The notes under the pieces were generated by a model, which was not told where the DNA came from, searched no databases, and saw only the letters and a program-made list of their open reading frames with translations. From Armatimonadota bacterium (GTDB lineage: Bacteria > Armatimonadota > UBA5829 > DTJY01), in NCBI GenBank assembly GCA_017993055.1, contig JAGONM010000017.1, forward strand, positions 1 through 64,000: DNA of 64,000 nucleotides, written 5' to 3'. This document shows positions 1 through 8,835 of the stretch, one piece after another. Every line of letters begins with the position of its first letter. Positions within the stretch are counted from its first letter, which is position 1. Both the position numbers and the translations under genes were made by a program.

Positions 1-112
1 CCTCCTTGGTCGGTTTGTCGGTCAACAATACCCATACCAGAGAGCGTCCTTCTCCCGCAACCCCAAGTGTGACATATGTATGGTAAACCCAGACTGTTTT
101 TGGCGCGATGAC

Positions 113-141
113 TTGACGAAACGCCGATTCTCGGGTAGTAT
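113..141 (+). promoter_or_regulatory. sigma-70-type promoter of the PEP-CTERM gene
   Basis: TTGACG (113-118) and TAGTAT (136-141) are separated by 17 bp. Transcription would start near 148, giving a leader of about 128 nt before the ATG at 276. Nothing else is recognisable in bases 1-275. Confidence 0.5.
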
Positions 142-275
142 CTATCGTACAGGCACTGCGTGTACACGCGCCGCGCTGTAGCCCTCCGCGCCGAGAAGGA
201 CTCCCGGTCCGCAGGCAGGGAATGGCGAATGACAGCCATTGGAGGGTTGGATTTTACTGCGAAAGGAGTGACAAG

Positions 276-782
276 ATGAAGCGTGGAGTATTTTCGCTTC
301 TCCTGATCGGCCTGCTTGCGGTCGTCAGTACCGCAGCGTTGGCTCACGATCAGTCCATCGAGTGGACTTTCTCATCGTGGGATCAGCAGACGGCAGACCA
401 CCAGGACGCCTTCCCGTGGAAGGGATTGGCGACATTGACAGTCACGAACAGCTCGACCCAGCCGTGGGGGGACTTCCACTTCGGCATCGGCTACGGCACG
501 GGTGTCATCATTACCGCGACGCCCGCACCGACGGCCACCCGCCCGAGCTATTCGTGGGTGATCGGTGCCGGTCAGACCACCCTCGACTACTACTTCTACA
601 GCAACCCGGTTCTGCCGGGCGGAACGGTGTCGTTCACGTTCTACACGGATAACACCGCGAACCAGAACGCGTTCTTCGGGCTGTGCGGGTATCCTACCCC
701 TGTGCCCGAGCCGTCCAGTATGCTCGCTCTGTCCGCGGGCCTCATGGGCCTCGTCGGATTCGTTGCGAGGAAGAGGCGCTAG
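276..782 (+). CDS. PEP-CTERM sorting domain protein
   Basis: A 168-aa exported protein with a signal peptide (residues 1 to about 24, ending AALA) and a C-terminal PEP-CTERM signal: VPEPSS near residue 143, a hydrophobic helix, then the basic tail RKRR. In this family an exosortase removes the tail and the protein is delivered to the envelope or extracellular matrix; no exosortase gene is in the window. The middle is a small beta-rich domain that I do not recognise. I chose ATG 276 because GAAAGGAG lies 7 bp upstream and the signal peptide begins there; an in-frame ATG at 222 would put 18 hydrophilic residues in front. A strong terminator follows, so it is probably a single-gene unit. Confidence 0.85.
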   Translation: MKRGVFSLLLIGLLAVVSTAALAHDQSIEWTFSSWDQQTADHQDAFPWKGLATLTVTNSSTQPWGDFHFGIGYGTGVIITATPAPTATRPSYSWVIGAGQTTLDYYFYSNPVLPGGTVSFTFYTDNTANQNAFFGLCGYPTPVPEPSSMLALSAGLMGLVGFVARKRR

Positions 783-820
783 GTCAGACTAACGCACCCA
801 ACTAACATAGCGTGAATTGC

Positions 821-860
821 GAGAGGCCGGAGGAGTGTACAATCCTCCGGCCTCTCTTTT
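821..860 (+). terminator. Rho-independent terminator
   Basis: A perfect 14-bp stem (821-834 with 843-856) with an 8-nt loop is followed by TTTT (857-860). It sits 38 bp after the stop of the PEP-CTERM gene. Confidence 0.9.
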
Positions 861-881
861 CGTCTGGGGAAGACCCCGGCC

Positions 882-944
882 GTCATGCTGAACTCGATTC
901 AGCATCCGGAGCGGGGCCGGGCCCTGAATCAAGTTCACGGTGAC
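882..944. repeat. 63-bp double-hairpin dispersed repeat, copy A
   Basis: Starts GTCATGCTGAACTCGATTCA and ends with TGAC. It has two short inverted repeats: TGCTGA/TCAGCA in the left half and CTGAA/TTCAC in the right. Further copies lie at 25683, 41384, 41478 and 54412, all 62-63 bp with GTCA and TGAC termini. The centre is not conserved. It is intergenic. Confidence 0.85.
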
Positions 945-946
945 GA

Positions 947-1083
947 GTTCGCTGCCCCCCTTATCAAGGGGGACCGGCCTCCGGGCCGAGGGGGTTCTCC
1001 GGGGAGCTCTACCGGTCCAGCGTTTCCTGCAGCCTCGAGCCGGGAACCTCCCCCAACCCCTCCTTGATAAGTAGGGGAGTCCG
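947..1083. repeat. CCCCCTTATCAAGGGGG-type composite palindromic repeat, long copy
   Basis: Contains a CCCCCTTATCAAGGGGG palindrome (about 955-972), a shared block ACCGGCCTCCGGGCCGAGGG, and a second palindrome with CTCCTTGATAAG near 1059-1070. A shorter copy lacking the middle of about 45 bp lies inside a coding region at 29660-29749. It fills the gap downstream of the isocitrate dehydrogenase gene, where no other terminator is evident. Confidence 0.8.
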
Positions 1084-1088
1084 GCCTG

Positions 1089-2240
1089 CTACCCGAGCGC
1101 CCTCACGATCGCTTCGGCCATCTCCCGCGTGCCGACCGCCGTCGGGTCGTCGCGGTGGGGCTTCATGTCGTACGTGACGTCCTTGCCCTCGGCGATCACC
1201 TTCGCGACGGCGTTCTCGAGGCGGTAAGCGGCGTCCGTCTCGCCGATGTGCCGCAGCATCAGCATCCCGGAGAGGATCAGCGCGGTCGGGTTGACCTTGT
1301 TCATGCCCTTGTACTTCGGCGCGCTCCCGTGAGTCGGCTCGAAGAGCGCCACGCCGTCGCCGATGTTCGCGCCGGGAGCGACCCCGAGCCCGCCGACGAG
1401 CCCCGCGCACAGGTCGGAGAGGATGTCGCCGTAGAGGTTCGGCAGGGCGATCACGTCGTAGAGTTCAGGCTTCTGGACGAGCTGCATGCACATATTGTCC
1501 ACCAGCCGCTCCTGGTAGACGAGGTGCTTGCCCCTGCCCGCGGCCTCGGCGGAGATCAGGGGGTCCGGCTCGACCTCACCGAGCTTCGGGTCCTCGAACT
1601 GCGCGCCGTATGCTTTGGCCACCTCGCGCGAGACCCGGTAGAAGAGGCCGTCGGTGTACTTCATGATGTTCGCCTTGGCGACCGACGTGACGATCTTGCG
1701 GTCGTTGGCGATCGCGTACTCGAAGGCGAACTTCACGATCTGCCTGGTCCCGGTGATGGAGATCGGCTTGATCGAGATCGCCGAGTCATCCCTGATCTTG
1801 CCGTCCGCCATCGCGATGATCTGCTTCGCTTCCGGCGAGTCCAGCTCATACTCGACTCCGGCGTAGAGGTCCTCCGTGTTCTCGCGGACGATGACGAGGT
1901 CAACGTCCTGATACTTGGAGCGTATGCCGGGGTAGTACTTGCACGGGCGCAGGCACGCGTAGAGGTTCAGTTCCTTGCGGAGCGCCACGTTGACCGAGCG
2001 GAAGCCCTTGCCGATCGGGGTGGTGATAGGGCCCTTCAGCGCGACCTTGTTTCTCCCGATGCTCTCCAGCACGTGCTTGGGCAGCGGCGTGCCGTACTGA
2101 TCCATGACGTCTATCCCGGCTTCGAGTACCTCCCATTCGATGTCCACGCCGGTCGCGTCAATAACCCTCTTCGCGGCGGCCGCCTGCTCCGGCCCGACCC
2201 CGTCGCCGGGGATAAGTGTGATCTCGTGTGCCAACTTCAT
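1089..2240 (-). CDS. NAD-type isocitrate dehydrogenase family protein
   Basis: A 383-aa beta-decarboxylating dehydrogenase of the isocitrate/isopropylmalate/homoisocitrate family. It shows the N-terminal GDGVGPE loop (about residues 12-18), a substrate loop [12 protein letters not shown] typical of isocitrate rather than isopropylmalate enzymes, the metal-binding segment [10 protein letters not shown], and the nucleotide loop HGSAPKYKG. The likely reaction is isocitrate to 2-oxoglutarate plus CO2. ATG 2240 is preceded by AAAGGAG and overlaps the TGA of the upstream glycosyltransferase in the TCAT/ATGA arrangement, so the two are translationally coupled. The longer open frame upstream only reads through the glycosyltransferase gene in another phase. 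Homoisocitrate dehydrogenase cannot be excluded by sequence alone. Confidence 0.85.
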   Translation of the reverse strand: MKLAHEITLIPGDGVGPEQAAAAKRVIDATGVDIEWEVLEAGIDVMDQYGTPLPKHVLESIGRNKVALKGPITTPIGKGFRSVNVALRKELNLYACLRPCKYYPGIRSKYQDVDLVIVRENTEDLYAGVEYELDSPEAKQIIAMADGKIRDDSAISIKPISITGTRQIVKFAFEYAIANDRKIVTSVAKANIMKYTDGLFYRVSREVAKAYGAQFEDPKLGEVEPDPLISAEAAGRGKHLVYQERLVDNMCMQLVQKPELYDVIALPNLYGDILSDLCAGLVGGLGVAPGANIGDGVALFEPTHGSAPKYKGMNKVNPTALILSGMLMLRHIGETDAAYRLENAVAKVIAEGKDVTYDMKPHRDDPTAVGTREMAEAIVRALG

Positions 2241-3163
2241 GTTCTCCTTTCGGACCGGCGCAGGCCGGCTATCACTCCGACGCAGTTTCCGGCCCCCCGC
2301 GCGAGCAGGGAGCGGTCGCGCCGGACTATTCCTCGTGCGAAGGTCCTCGCGGTCCTCAACGCTATTCCCGCAAGGCACGCGGGCATCGAGAGCCCGTGTT
2401 TCCGGACGAAGTATATGCGGTTCTTCGTTTCGAGCTGGCCGAAACGGTAGCGCGACGGCCTTGCCTGCATCGTGCGGTTGTGCACGAACTTCGCCCCCGC
2501 AAGCTGGGTGAGCCTGTACCTGCGGCTGACTCCGTAGCTGAAGTCCGCGTCCTCCATGAAACCGTAGCCGACCAGCGACTCGTCGAAGCGGAACTCGTCG
2601 AGTATGCGCCGCCGCCAGAACGCGCGTCCTCCGCCGAGCCATTCCACGTCGGTATCCGCGTCCACCCTGGTAGCTAGCGTGTGAACGCCGCCCCGGGAGA
2701 CGCTACCCGGCTTCAGGGAGCAGAGCCCCAGCCTCTCGCCGAGCCGCATCCACCACTCGGTCCACCGGCTCCTCACCGGCGGATCGTAGTTCACCTGGGA
2801 GCAGCCGGTCCCGGCCTGATCGTCCGGTGCGGTCTTCCAGAACTCGAGCGTCTTCTCGATCATGTCCGGGTAGGCCGTCTGATCGTCGTCGAAGAAGCAG
2901 ACCAGTTCGGCGTCCCGGCTGAGGGCCTCCACGCCCGCGTTCTTCTGCCTGGTCGTCGCGGGCACGCCCGTCCAGTGAACATACTTGATCGGCAGCCGGT
3001 TCGAGAACGACTCGACCATTTCTCTCGCCGAGCCGTCGCCGGCGTCCACGATGACGACTTCGTCCGGACGGCGCGTCTGGTTCGCGAAGGACTCCAACAT
3101 CCGCTCCAGGAACTCGGGGCGGTCCTTCGTGGGGCAGACGACCGCTACGGTCATGTCGCTCAT
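2237..3163 (-). CDS. GT2 family glycosyltransferase
   Basis: A 308-aa GT-A-fold transferase. It begins with the nucleotide-binding strand [11 protein letters not shown], has [10 protein letters not shown] near residue 36, and carries the metal-binding DDD at residues 92-94 in [12 protein letters not shown] later [13 protein letters not shown] supplies the acceptor-side ED pair. It has no membrane segment strong enough to call and probably works on the cytoplasmic face on an envelope glycan; the acceptor is unknown. It overlaps the aconitase gene upstream by 4 nt (3160-3163) and the isocitrate dehydrogenase gene downstream by 4 nt (2237-2240). It therefore sits between two central-metabolism genes in one coupled operon, an unusual place for it. 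Confidence 0.85.
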   Translation of the reverse strand: MSDMTVAVVCPTKDRPEFLERMLESFANQTRRPDEVVIVDAGDGSAREMVESFSNRLPIKYVHWTGVPATTRQKNAGVEALSRDAELVCFFDDDQTAYPDMIEKTLEFWKTAPDDQAGTGCSQVNYDPPVRSRWTEWWMRLGERLGLCSLKPGSVSRGGVHTLATRVDADTDVEWLGGGRAFWRRRILDEFRFDESLVGYGFMEDADFSYGVSRRYRLTQLAGAKFVHNRTMQARPSRYRFGQLETKNRIYFVRKHGLSMPACLAGIALRTARTFARGIVRRDRSLLARGAGNCVGVIAGLRRSERRT

Positions 3164-5085
3164 CCGCCCGCGTGCCCCCTGGCGTAGTTCAGCATCCCGC
3201 CGGCGAGGATGATCTCGGTCTGCCTCGGCGTAAGGTCGTGGCGTACCTCGAACTCCCAGCCGCAGGTCTTGTTCTTCATCGCGACGATCGCGCCTTGCCG
3301 GAGGGCTTGTCGCAGGTTCTCGATCTCGATCTCATCCTCGAAGCCGATGTCGTCGTAGTCGCCGGGGTTCACGAAAGTCAGCGGCAGTATCCCGAAGTTG
3401 ACGAGATTGGCGCGGTGGATCCGGGCGAACGACTTGACGATGACGGCCTTCACGCCGAGGTACATCGGGGCGAGCGCGGCGTGCTCCCGGCTGGATCCCT
3501 GCCCGTAGTTCTCGCCGCCGACGACGAATCCTCCGCCCACCTCCCTGGCGCGGTCGGCGAAATGAGGGTCTATGCTCTCGAAGACGTGCTCCGCTATCGC
3601 CGGGATGTTCGACCTGAGCGGCAGTATCCGCGCCCCCGCCGGCATGATATGGTCGGTAGTGATGTTGTCCGGCACCTTGAGCAGCACCTGCCCGGAGAGG
3701 CTGTCCGGCAGCGGCTCTCGTACCGGCAGCGGCTTGATGTTCGGGCCGCGGACGACCTCGACCTCGTCGGGGCTCTCCGAGGGCGGGACTATCATCTCGT
3801 CGTCAATGATGTATTTCTCGGGCGGCTCGACGCTCACGGGATCGCCCAGCTTCCGCGGGTCGGTCAGCTCCCCGGTTATCGCCGCCGCCGCCGCGACCTC
3901 CGGGCTGGCGAGGAAGATCTGGCCGGTCGGGGTGCCGCTCCTGCCCTCGAAGTTGCGGTTGAACGTCCGAACGCTCACGCCGCCGGACGGGGGCGCCTGC
4001 CCCATGCCGATGCACGGCCCGCAGGTCGTCTCCAGTATCCGCACGCCCGACTCGATCAGGTCCGCCAGCGCGCCGTTCCGGGCGATCATCTCGAAGACCT
4101 GCCTCGATCCGGGGGAGACTCCCACGCTGACCGAAGGATGGACTACCTTGCCCTTCAGCGCGCCGGCGAGGGTCATCAGGTCGCGGTAGGATGAGTTGGT
4201 GCAGCTTCCGACGAGCACCTGGTCAACTTTCATGCCCTCGACATCCTTGACCTTGACCACGCGGTCGGGCTGATGCGGCTGGGCGACCATCGGCTCGAGT
4301 TCGGAAAGGTTGATCTCTACCACCTCGTCGTACTTGGCGTCCGGGTCGGCCTCGATGCGCGTCCAGGCGTCCTCCCGCCCTTCGGCCTTCAGGAACTCAA
4401 GGGTCTGCTCGTCGCTCGGGAAGACGGAAGTCGTCGCCCCGAGCTCCGCGCCCATGTTCGCGATCGTCGCGCGATCCGGGACCGAGAGCGTCCGGACTCC
4501 CTCGCCGCCGTACTCCATGATCTTGCCGACGCCGCCCTTCACGCTCAGCCGCCTGAGCAGTTCCAGGATCACGTCCTTCGCGGAGACCCACGGGCCGAGG
4601 CGCCCGGCGAGCCTGACGAGGACGACGTGGGGCATGTTGAGGTGGAACGGCTCTCCCGCCATCGCCACCGCCACGTCCAGCCCGCCCGCGCCGATCGCGA
4701 TCATCCCGATCCCTCCGCCGGTAGGCGTGTGGCTGTCCGATCCGAGGAGCGTCTGGCCCGGCACGCCGAACCGCTCGAGGTGGACCTGGTGGCAGATGCC
4801 GTTGCCGGGGCGGGAGAAGTATATCCCGTGCCTGGCGGCGACGCTCTGGAGGAAGCGGTGGTCGTCGGCGTTCTCGTATCCGGTCTGAAGAGTGTTGTGG
4901 TCCACGTAGCTGACGGAGAGCTTCGTCTTCACGCGGGGGACGCCCATCGCCTCGAACTGGAGGTACGCCATGGTGCCGGTCGCGTCCTGTGTGAGCGTCT
5001 GGTCAATGCGGATCGCGATCTCTTCACCTGCCTTCATCTCGCCGGAGACGAGATGCTCGGAGAGTATCTTCTGCGTGACGTTCAT
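3160..5085 (-). CDS. acn: aconitate hydratase, Aquifex type
   Basis: A 641-aa single-chain aconitase with the catalytic domain first and the swivel domain at the C terminus. The three [4Fe-4S] ligands are visible: Cys295 in GSCTNSS, and Cys355 and Cys358 in TCGPCIGMG. GSDSHTPTGGG (about 115-125) and the swivel motif GENYGQGSSREHAA are also intact. The length of about 640 aa and the domain order match the Aquifex-type putative aconitase family rather than the roughly 900-aa AcnA or the two-subunit LeuCD and homoaconitase forms. Its neighbours (synthase upstream, isocitrate dehydrogenase downstream) support citrate-to-isocitrate isomerisation. No clear promoter is visible in 5086-5160. Confidence 0.9.
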   Translation of the reverse strand: MNVTQKILSEHLVSGEMKAGEEIAIRIDQTLTQDATGTMAYLQFEAMGVPRVKTKLSVSYVDHNTLQTGYENADDHRFLQSVAARHGIYFSRPGNGICHQVHLERFGVPGQTLLGSDSHTPTGGGIGMIAIGAGGLDVAVAMAGEPFHLNMPHVVLVRLAGRLGPWVSAKDVILELLRRLSVKGGVGKIMEYGGEGVRTLSVPDRATIANMGAELGATTSVFPSDEQTLEFLKAEGREDAWTRIEADPDAKYDEVVEINLSELEPMVAQPHQPDRVVKVKDVEGMKVDQVLVGSCTNSSYRDLMTLAGALKGKVVHPSVSVGVSPGSRQVFEMIARNGALADLIESGVRILETTCGPCIGMGQAPPSGGVSVRTFNRNFEGRSGTPTGQIFLASPEVAAAAAITGELTDPRKLGDPVSVEPPEKYIIDDEMIVPPSESPDEVEVVRGPNIKPLPVREPLPDSLSGQVLLKVPDNITTDHIMPAGARILPLRSNIPAIAEHVFESIDPHFADRAREVGGGFVVGGENYGQGSSREHAALAPMYLGVKAVIVKSFARIHRANLVNFGILPLTFVNPGDYDDIGFEDEIEIENLRQALRQGAIVAMKNKTCGWEFEVRHDLTPRQTEIILAGGMLNYARGHAGG

Positions 5086-5107
5086 GACTAGCTCCTACTC
5101 ATACTCC

Positions 5108-5150
5108 CATGTCCCGTACGACCCATGGGTCCCATAGGACTCACAGGATC
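5108..5150. repeat. 9-bp-period tract (CATNNGTCC type)
   Basis: Units CATGGGTCC (5124), CATAGGACT (5133) and CACAGGATC (5142) follow CGTACGACC (5115). It lies in the leader between the synthase terminator and the aconitase gene. Seven other tracts with the same period occur in the window. Confidence 0.7.
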
Positions 5151-5160
5151 TATTCAGACT

Positions 5161-5190
5161 AAAAGGGCCGATGGCACATGCCACCGGCCC
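5161..5190 (-). terminator. Rho-independent terminator after the Re-citrate synthase-like gene
   Basis: Read on the minus strand, GGGCCGGTGGCA (5190-5179) pairs with TGCCATCGGCCC (5176-5165), with one mismatch, and is followed by TTTT (5164-5161). It separates the synthase from the aconitase operon. Confidence 0.85.
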
Positions 5191-5227
5191 ATATTGTACA
5201 ACGGTATCGCCTTTGAATACCAGAGGT

Positions 5228-6457
5228 CTACGGCGTGACGGTCATGATCTTCGCCGCCTGCTCGGGGTAGGCCGCGATGAACCGCAGTTCCTCGTCGTGG
5301 AGGGGCTTGCCGGTGTGCAGGTTCGCATACTGGCACAGCTCCAGTCCGCGGCTCGTCTGTTCCGACGTCTCGAACTGGACGCCGAGGTCCTCGTAGACCT
5401 TCAGGAAGCCCCGTATGCCGCCGTACTCGCCGGTCGTGATGATCCGGCCTGTCTCGCACATCTCCGGCTCTCCGCGCCCGAGTTCCTCGTAGTCGTACAG
5501 CTCGTAGTTCTTGCGGTCCTTCAGCGCGCCGTCGGCATGGATGCCGGACTCGTGCGCGAAAGCGTTGTTTCCGATGCCCGGCTGGGTGATCGGGATCGGC
5601 AGGCCGAACGCGTAGGACGCGTACTTGCAGATCTTCCAGGCCTTCGAGAGGTCCGTCCGCTCGTCGAGCAGGCCGAGGTCCTTCAGACCGCTGGAGTAGC
5701 GTAGCGCCAGGATGACGGAGACGATGTCCGCGTTGCCCGCCCGCTCGCCGACGCCGTTCACGGTGGTGTTGATGTACGCGTCCACGCCCGCGTCAATCGC
5801 TCCCTTCGCGCCCATGACGGAGTTCGCGACCACCATCCCGAGGTCGTTGTGGCAGTGAAGCTCGATCGGGATGCCGACCTCCTTCGCGACGTGGTTGATG
5901 CGGTCGTAGATCGTCTTCGGGTCGTCGTAGCCGAGCGTGTCGCAGTATCGCAGCCTGTCCGCGCCGGAGTCCTTGACCGCCTTGGCGAACCGGATCAGAT
6001 AGCCCATGTCGGTGCGCGAGGCGTCCTCGGAGTTGACGCCGACCGTGCGCGCGCCGCCCTCGCGAGCGGCCTTCACCGCCTCGGTCATCTCGGAGATGAT
6101 ACTGTCGCGGTCGAGCTTGCCCTTGAACTTGTTCGCGATCATCTGGTCCGACGTGGATATCGAGAGGTTGAAGTCGCGGATGTTCGTGAGCCTGAACGCG
6201 TCCTCCACGTCCTTCACGATCCCTCTGCACCACCCCTCGAGGACGATCGGCTTCAGCAGCCCCTTCTCCTGAAGCTCGAGGTTCGCGTTGATGTAGTTGG
6301 ACTCGTGCGGAGTGAACGGGAACCCGAGCTCGGACTGGTAGACGCCCATCTCATTGAGCATGATGTTGAGCATGGTCTTCTGCAGCTTGGACAGCCCGAT
6401 CCTCGACGTCTGCACGCCGTCCCTGTTAGTCACGTCTATGAGACGAATCTTTGGCAT
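5228..6457 (-). CDS. Re-citrate synthase / homocitrate synthase family protein
   Basis: A 409-aa DRE-TIM metallolyase-fold synthase. Asp8 and Arg12 lie in LIDVTNRDGVQT, the divalent-metal histidines are His201 and His203 in ELHCHNDLG, and NGVGERAGN (234-242) is the usual acyl-CoA-site motif. The family covers isopropylmalate, citramalate, homocitrate and (Re)-citrate synthases. Because it lies beside an Aquifex-type aconitase and an isocitrate dehydrogenase, I favour (Re)-citrate synthase: oxaloacetate plus acetyl-CoA to citrate. Homocitrate synthase is the main alternative. ATG 6457 has GAAAGGAG upstream; the longer frame lacks such a site. It has its own promoter (6576-6605) and terminator (5161-5190). 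Confidence 0.65.
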   Translation of the reverse strand: MPKIRLIDVTNRDGVQTSRIGLSKLQKTMLNIMLNEMGVYQSELGFPFTPHESNYINANLELQEKGLLKPIVLEGWCRGIVKDVEDAFRLTNIRDFNLSISTSDQMIANKFKGKLDRDSIISEMTEAVKAAREGGARTVGVNSEDASRTDMGYLIRFAKAVKDSGADRLRYCDTLGYDDPKTIYDRINHVAKEVGIPIELHCHNDLGMVVANSVMGAKGAIDAGVDAYINTTVNGVGERAGNADIVSVILALRYSSGLKDLGLLDERTDLSKAWKICKYASYAFGLPIPITQPGIGNNAFAHESGIHADGALKDRKNYELYDYEELGRGEPEMCETGRIITTGEYGGIRGFLKVYEDLGVQFETSEQTSRGLELCQYANLHTGKPLHDEELRFIAAYPEQAAKIMTVTP

Positions 6458-6575
6458 TGAGTGGCTCCTTTCGTGAGCCCGCCGACGGGCGCGTGGATGA
6501 CGCAAATCCGTCATGACAGGCCAAAAACGGGGAGCGATCGGCCGCGCGCGCGAGCCTGACAATCTCCCCGCGCCA

Positions 6576-6605
6576 AGTATATTACAGCCCTTCGCATCTT
6601 GTCAA
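6576..6605 (-). promoter_or_regulatory. sigma-70 promoter of the Re-citrate synthase-like gene
   Basis: On the minus strand TTGACA (6605-6600) and TATACT (6581-6576) are 18 bp apart. The predicted start lies near 6569, leaving a leader of about 110 nt. Confidence 0.7.
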
Positions 6606-6654
6606 CCGGCATGTCTGCCATATATTCATAGCCGATGTATATTCTCGCCGCACA

Positions 6655-6670
6655 CCGGCAGTATTGCCGG
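6655..6670. promoter_or_regulatory. palindrome between divergent promoters, possible operator
   Basis: CCGGCAGTATTGCCGG is a perfect 6-bp inverted repeat with a 4-nt spacer. It lies 16 bp upstream of the plus-strand -35 at 6686 and 50 bp upstream of the minus-strand -35. A regulator-binding role is inference. Confidence 0.35.
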
Positions 6671-6685
6671 TTTTGTGATATTCGC

Positions 6686-6714
6686 TTGACAATAATGACC
6701 GTTCGGGTTACACT
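6686..6714 (+). promoter_or_regulatory. sigma-70 promoter of the C1 protease gene
   Basis: Consensus TTGACA (6686-6691) and TACACT (6709-6714) are 17 bp apart. The start would be near 6721, about 57 nt before the ATG at 6778. Confidence 0.75.
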
Positions 6715-6777
6715 CTATTCAAGCACGGTTGAGCTTCGGGCTGCCCTGAGTGCGAGTTCCGCAGAGTGAGGTCCTCG

Positions 6778-8835
6778 ATGAAAAGCCGCAGGACGCACGG
6801 CAGACGTGCCGGTCTTGCCTTCCTGCTACTTCTCGCCACCGCCTGTGCGGCGCCGATCTGCTGCGCCCAGACCCTGACGCTCGCCCCGGTCAACCCGGAG
6901 TTCGAGGAGTACCTGAAGCAGGCCTCGAGTGGTTGGACCCAGGCGTACGACTTGGACGGCCACTCGCTCGGCGCCGTGCCCCCGCGGGTTGATCTGTCCC
7001 ACATGAAGAACGAAGCAGTCCCCGGCCGCCAGGTCCTCGCGCTCCCGGCGTCCTACGACCTGCGCGCCACCGGCAAGCTCACGGCGATCAGGAATCAGGG
7101 CGGCTGCGGAAGCTGCTGGTCGTTCGGGACCTTCGGCTCGATGGAGTCCTGCCTCATGCCCGGCGAGGCATGGAACTTCTCCGAGAACAACCTGAAGAAT
7201 CGAAGCGGCTTCGACGTCCCCTGCTGTGACGGGGGCAACCACTACATGTCCGCCGCGTATCTCGCCCGCTGGGACGGCCCGGTCAACGAGTCGAGCGACC
7301 CGTACAGCGACAGCAATTGTACCTCTGCTGCCGGACTGCCCGTCCAGAAGCACGTCCAGCAGGTCCTGTTCCTGCCGAATCGGAGCAGTTCGACCGACAA
7401 CGCCGTCATCAAGCAGGCCGTCATGGACTACGGCGCCGTCTACACCCACATGTACTGGGTAAGCACGAGCTACAACAGCTCCCAGGCCGCCTACTACTAC
7501 TCCGGCACCGCCGCGATCAACCATGCGGTCTGCATCGTCGGATGGGACGACAACTATGACAGGCTGAAGTTTCCCACTACGCCGCCCGCGAACGGCGCGT
7601 TCATCATACGGAACAGCTGGGGCACGAGCTGGGGGCAGAGCGGATACTTCTACATATCCTACTACGACTCGAAGGTCGGCCGTGACAACGCCGTATTCTG
7701 CGGCAACTCGCCGACCGACAACTTCGACCGCATCTATCAATACGACCCGCTCGGCTGGGTGAGCAGCCTCGGCTACAACAGCGAGACCGGGTGGTTCGCC
7801 AATGTCTTCACCTCCGCCCAGCACGGGGAGATCGCTGCGGTCTCGTTCTACGGAGGCGCGCCGGGCGCGACATACGAGGTCTACGTCTACCTGAGCCCGA
7901 ACTCCGGTCCGATCAACACCACCGCGGGTTGGAGCGCCTTCAAATCCGGCACGCTGACATTCGCCGGCTACCATACGGTCAGCCTTGACGCGCCGGTGAC
8001 GGTCGCCGCCGGAGAGAAGTTCTCCGTCGTCGTCAAGATGACCACCCCGGGCTACAAGTACCCGATACCGTTCGAGACTCCGGTCGTCGGTTACAGCAGC
8101 GGGTCAACCGCAAGCTCCGGACAGAGCTATATCAGTTCCAAGGGGACTTCGTGGACCGACATCACATCGTCCTACGCGAACGCCAATGTCTGCTTGAAGG
8201 CATTCGTGAACGACGTCCAGCCGGTTGTCTCGATCGCCGCCGCGAAAGTCCTGCCGAACGGAAGTACGGCGGCCGTCCAGGGGGCGGTAGTCACGGGCGT
8301 ATTCAGCGCCACGTTCTACATTGAGGCCGATGACCGCTCCACCGGCATAGCAGTCTACAAGGTCGGGCACGCGCTGACGCCGGGCATGAGGGCAGACATC
8401 CTAGGCACGCTCTCCACCAACGCGGCCGGCGAGAAGTACATCAACGCCGTCTCCGCGACGCAGAACGGGAGCGGCTCCGTGGGGGCTCTGCTGCTGTCCA
8501 ACTGCCTGCTGGGCGGCGATGACTGGGCGTATGATGCGGTTACCGGCGCGGGGCAGCAGGGCATCAAGGATGCCATCAGCCTGAACAACATCGGTATGTC
8601 GGTCTGCACATCGGGAGAGGTCACCCAGGTCGGGAGCAACTACTTCTACATGGACGATGGGTCGGAGTGCCGTGACAACACGACATACGTGGGGGTGAAG
8701 GTCTCGACCTCGACCGGAATGAGCATTCCGCAGGTCGGAAAGTACGTGAAGGTCATCGGGGTCAGCTCATGCTCAAAGTCCGGGAGCGACCTCTACCGCC
8801 TGCTCCGCGCCACGAGCATCACGGTAATGAACTAG
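6778..8835 (+). CDS. secreted papain-like (C1) protease with tandem OB-like C-terminal domain
   Basis: A 685-aa protein with a basic N terminus and signal peptide (about 1-30). The mature C1-type domain is complete: oxyanion Gln107 and nucleophile Cys113 in NQGGCGSCWSFG, His249 in INHAVCIVGWDD, and Asn279 in RNSWGTSWG. A beta-rich lectin-like domain follows (about residues 310-470). Residues about 480-685 form two repeats resembling OB folds, and the same module ends the protein at 59379-62048. It is probably exported and active on extracellular protein. I chose ATG 6778 (GAGTGAGG upstream) over GTG 6766. Its stop overlaps the stop of the convergent gene in a shared CTAG (8832-8835). Confidence 0.88.
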   Translation: MKSRRTHGRRAGLAFLLLLATACAAPICCAQTLTLAPVNPEFEEYLKQASSGWTQAYDLDGHSLGAVPPRVDLSHMKNEAVPGRQVLALPASYDLRATGKLTAIRNQGGCGSCWSFGTFGSMESCLMPGEAWNFSENNLKNRSGFDVPCCDGGNHYMSAAYLARWDGPVNESSDPYSDSNCTSAAGLPVQKHVQQVLFLPNRSSSTDNAVIKQAVMDYGAVYTHMYWVSTSYNSSQAAYYYSGTAAINHAVCIVGWDDNYDRLKFPTTPPANGAFIIRNSWGTSWGQSGYFYISYYDSKVGRDNAVFCGNSPTDNFDRIYQYDPLGWVSSLGYNSETGWFANVFTSAQHGEIAAVSFYGGAPGATYEVYVYLSPNSGPINTTAGWSAFKSGTLTFAGYHTVSLDAPVTVAAGEKFSVVVKMTTPGYKYPIPFETPVVGYSSGSTASSGQSYISSKGTSWTDITSSYANANVCLKAFVNDVQPVVSIAAAKVLPNGSTAAVQGAVVTGVFSATFYIEADDRSTGIAVYKVGHALTPGMRADILGTLSTNAAGEKYINAVSATQNGSGSVGALLLSNCLLGGDDWAYDAVTGAGQQGIKDAISLNNIGMSVCTSGEVTQVGSNYFYMDDGSECRDNTTYVGVKVSTSTGMSIPQVGKYVKVIGVSSCSKSGSDLYRLLRATSITVMN

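Noticed and set aside
885-1067. A 60-aa open frame across the repeat region after the PEP-CTERM gene
   Set aside because: It merely translates two non-coding repeat elements and has no ribosome-binding site.
1155-2450. Long open frames opposite the isocitrate dehydrogenase, and similar ones opposite most genes
   Set aside because: Rich in Arg, Val, Asp and Leu with no recognisable domain. They are antisense shadows typical of high-GC genes.
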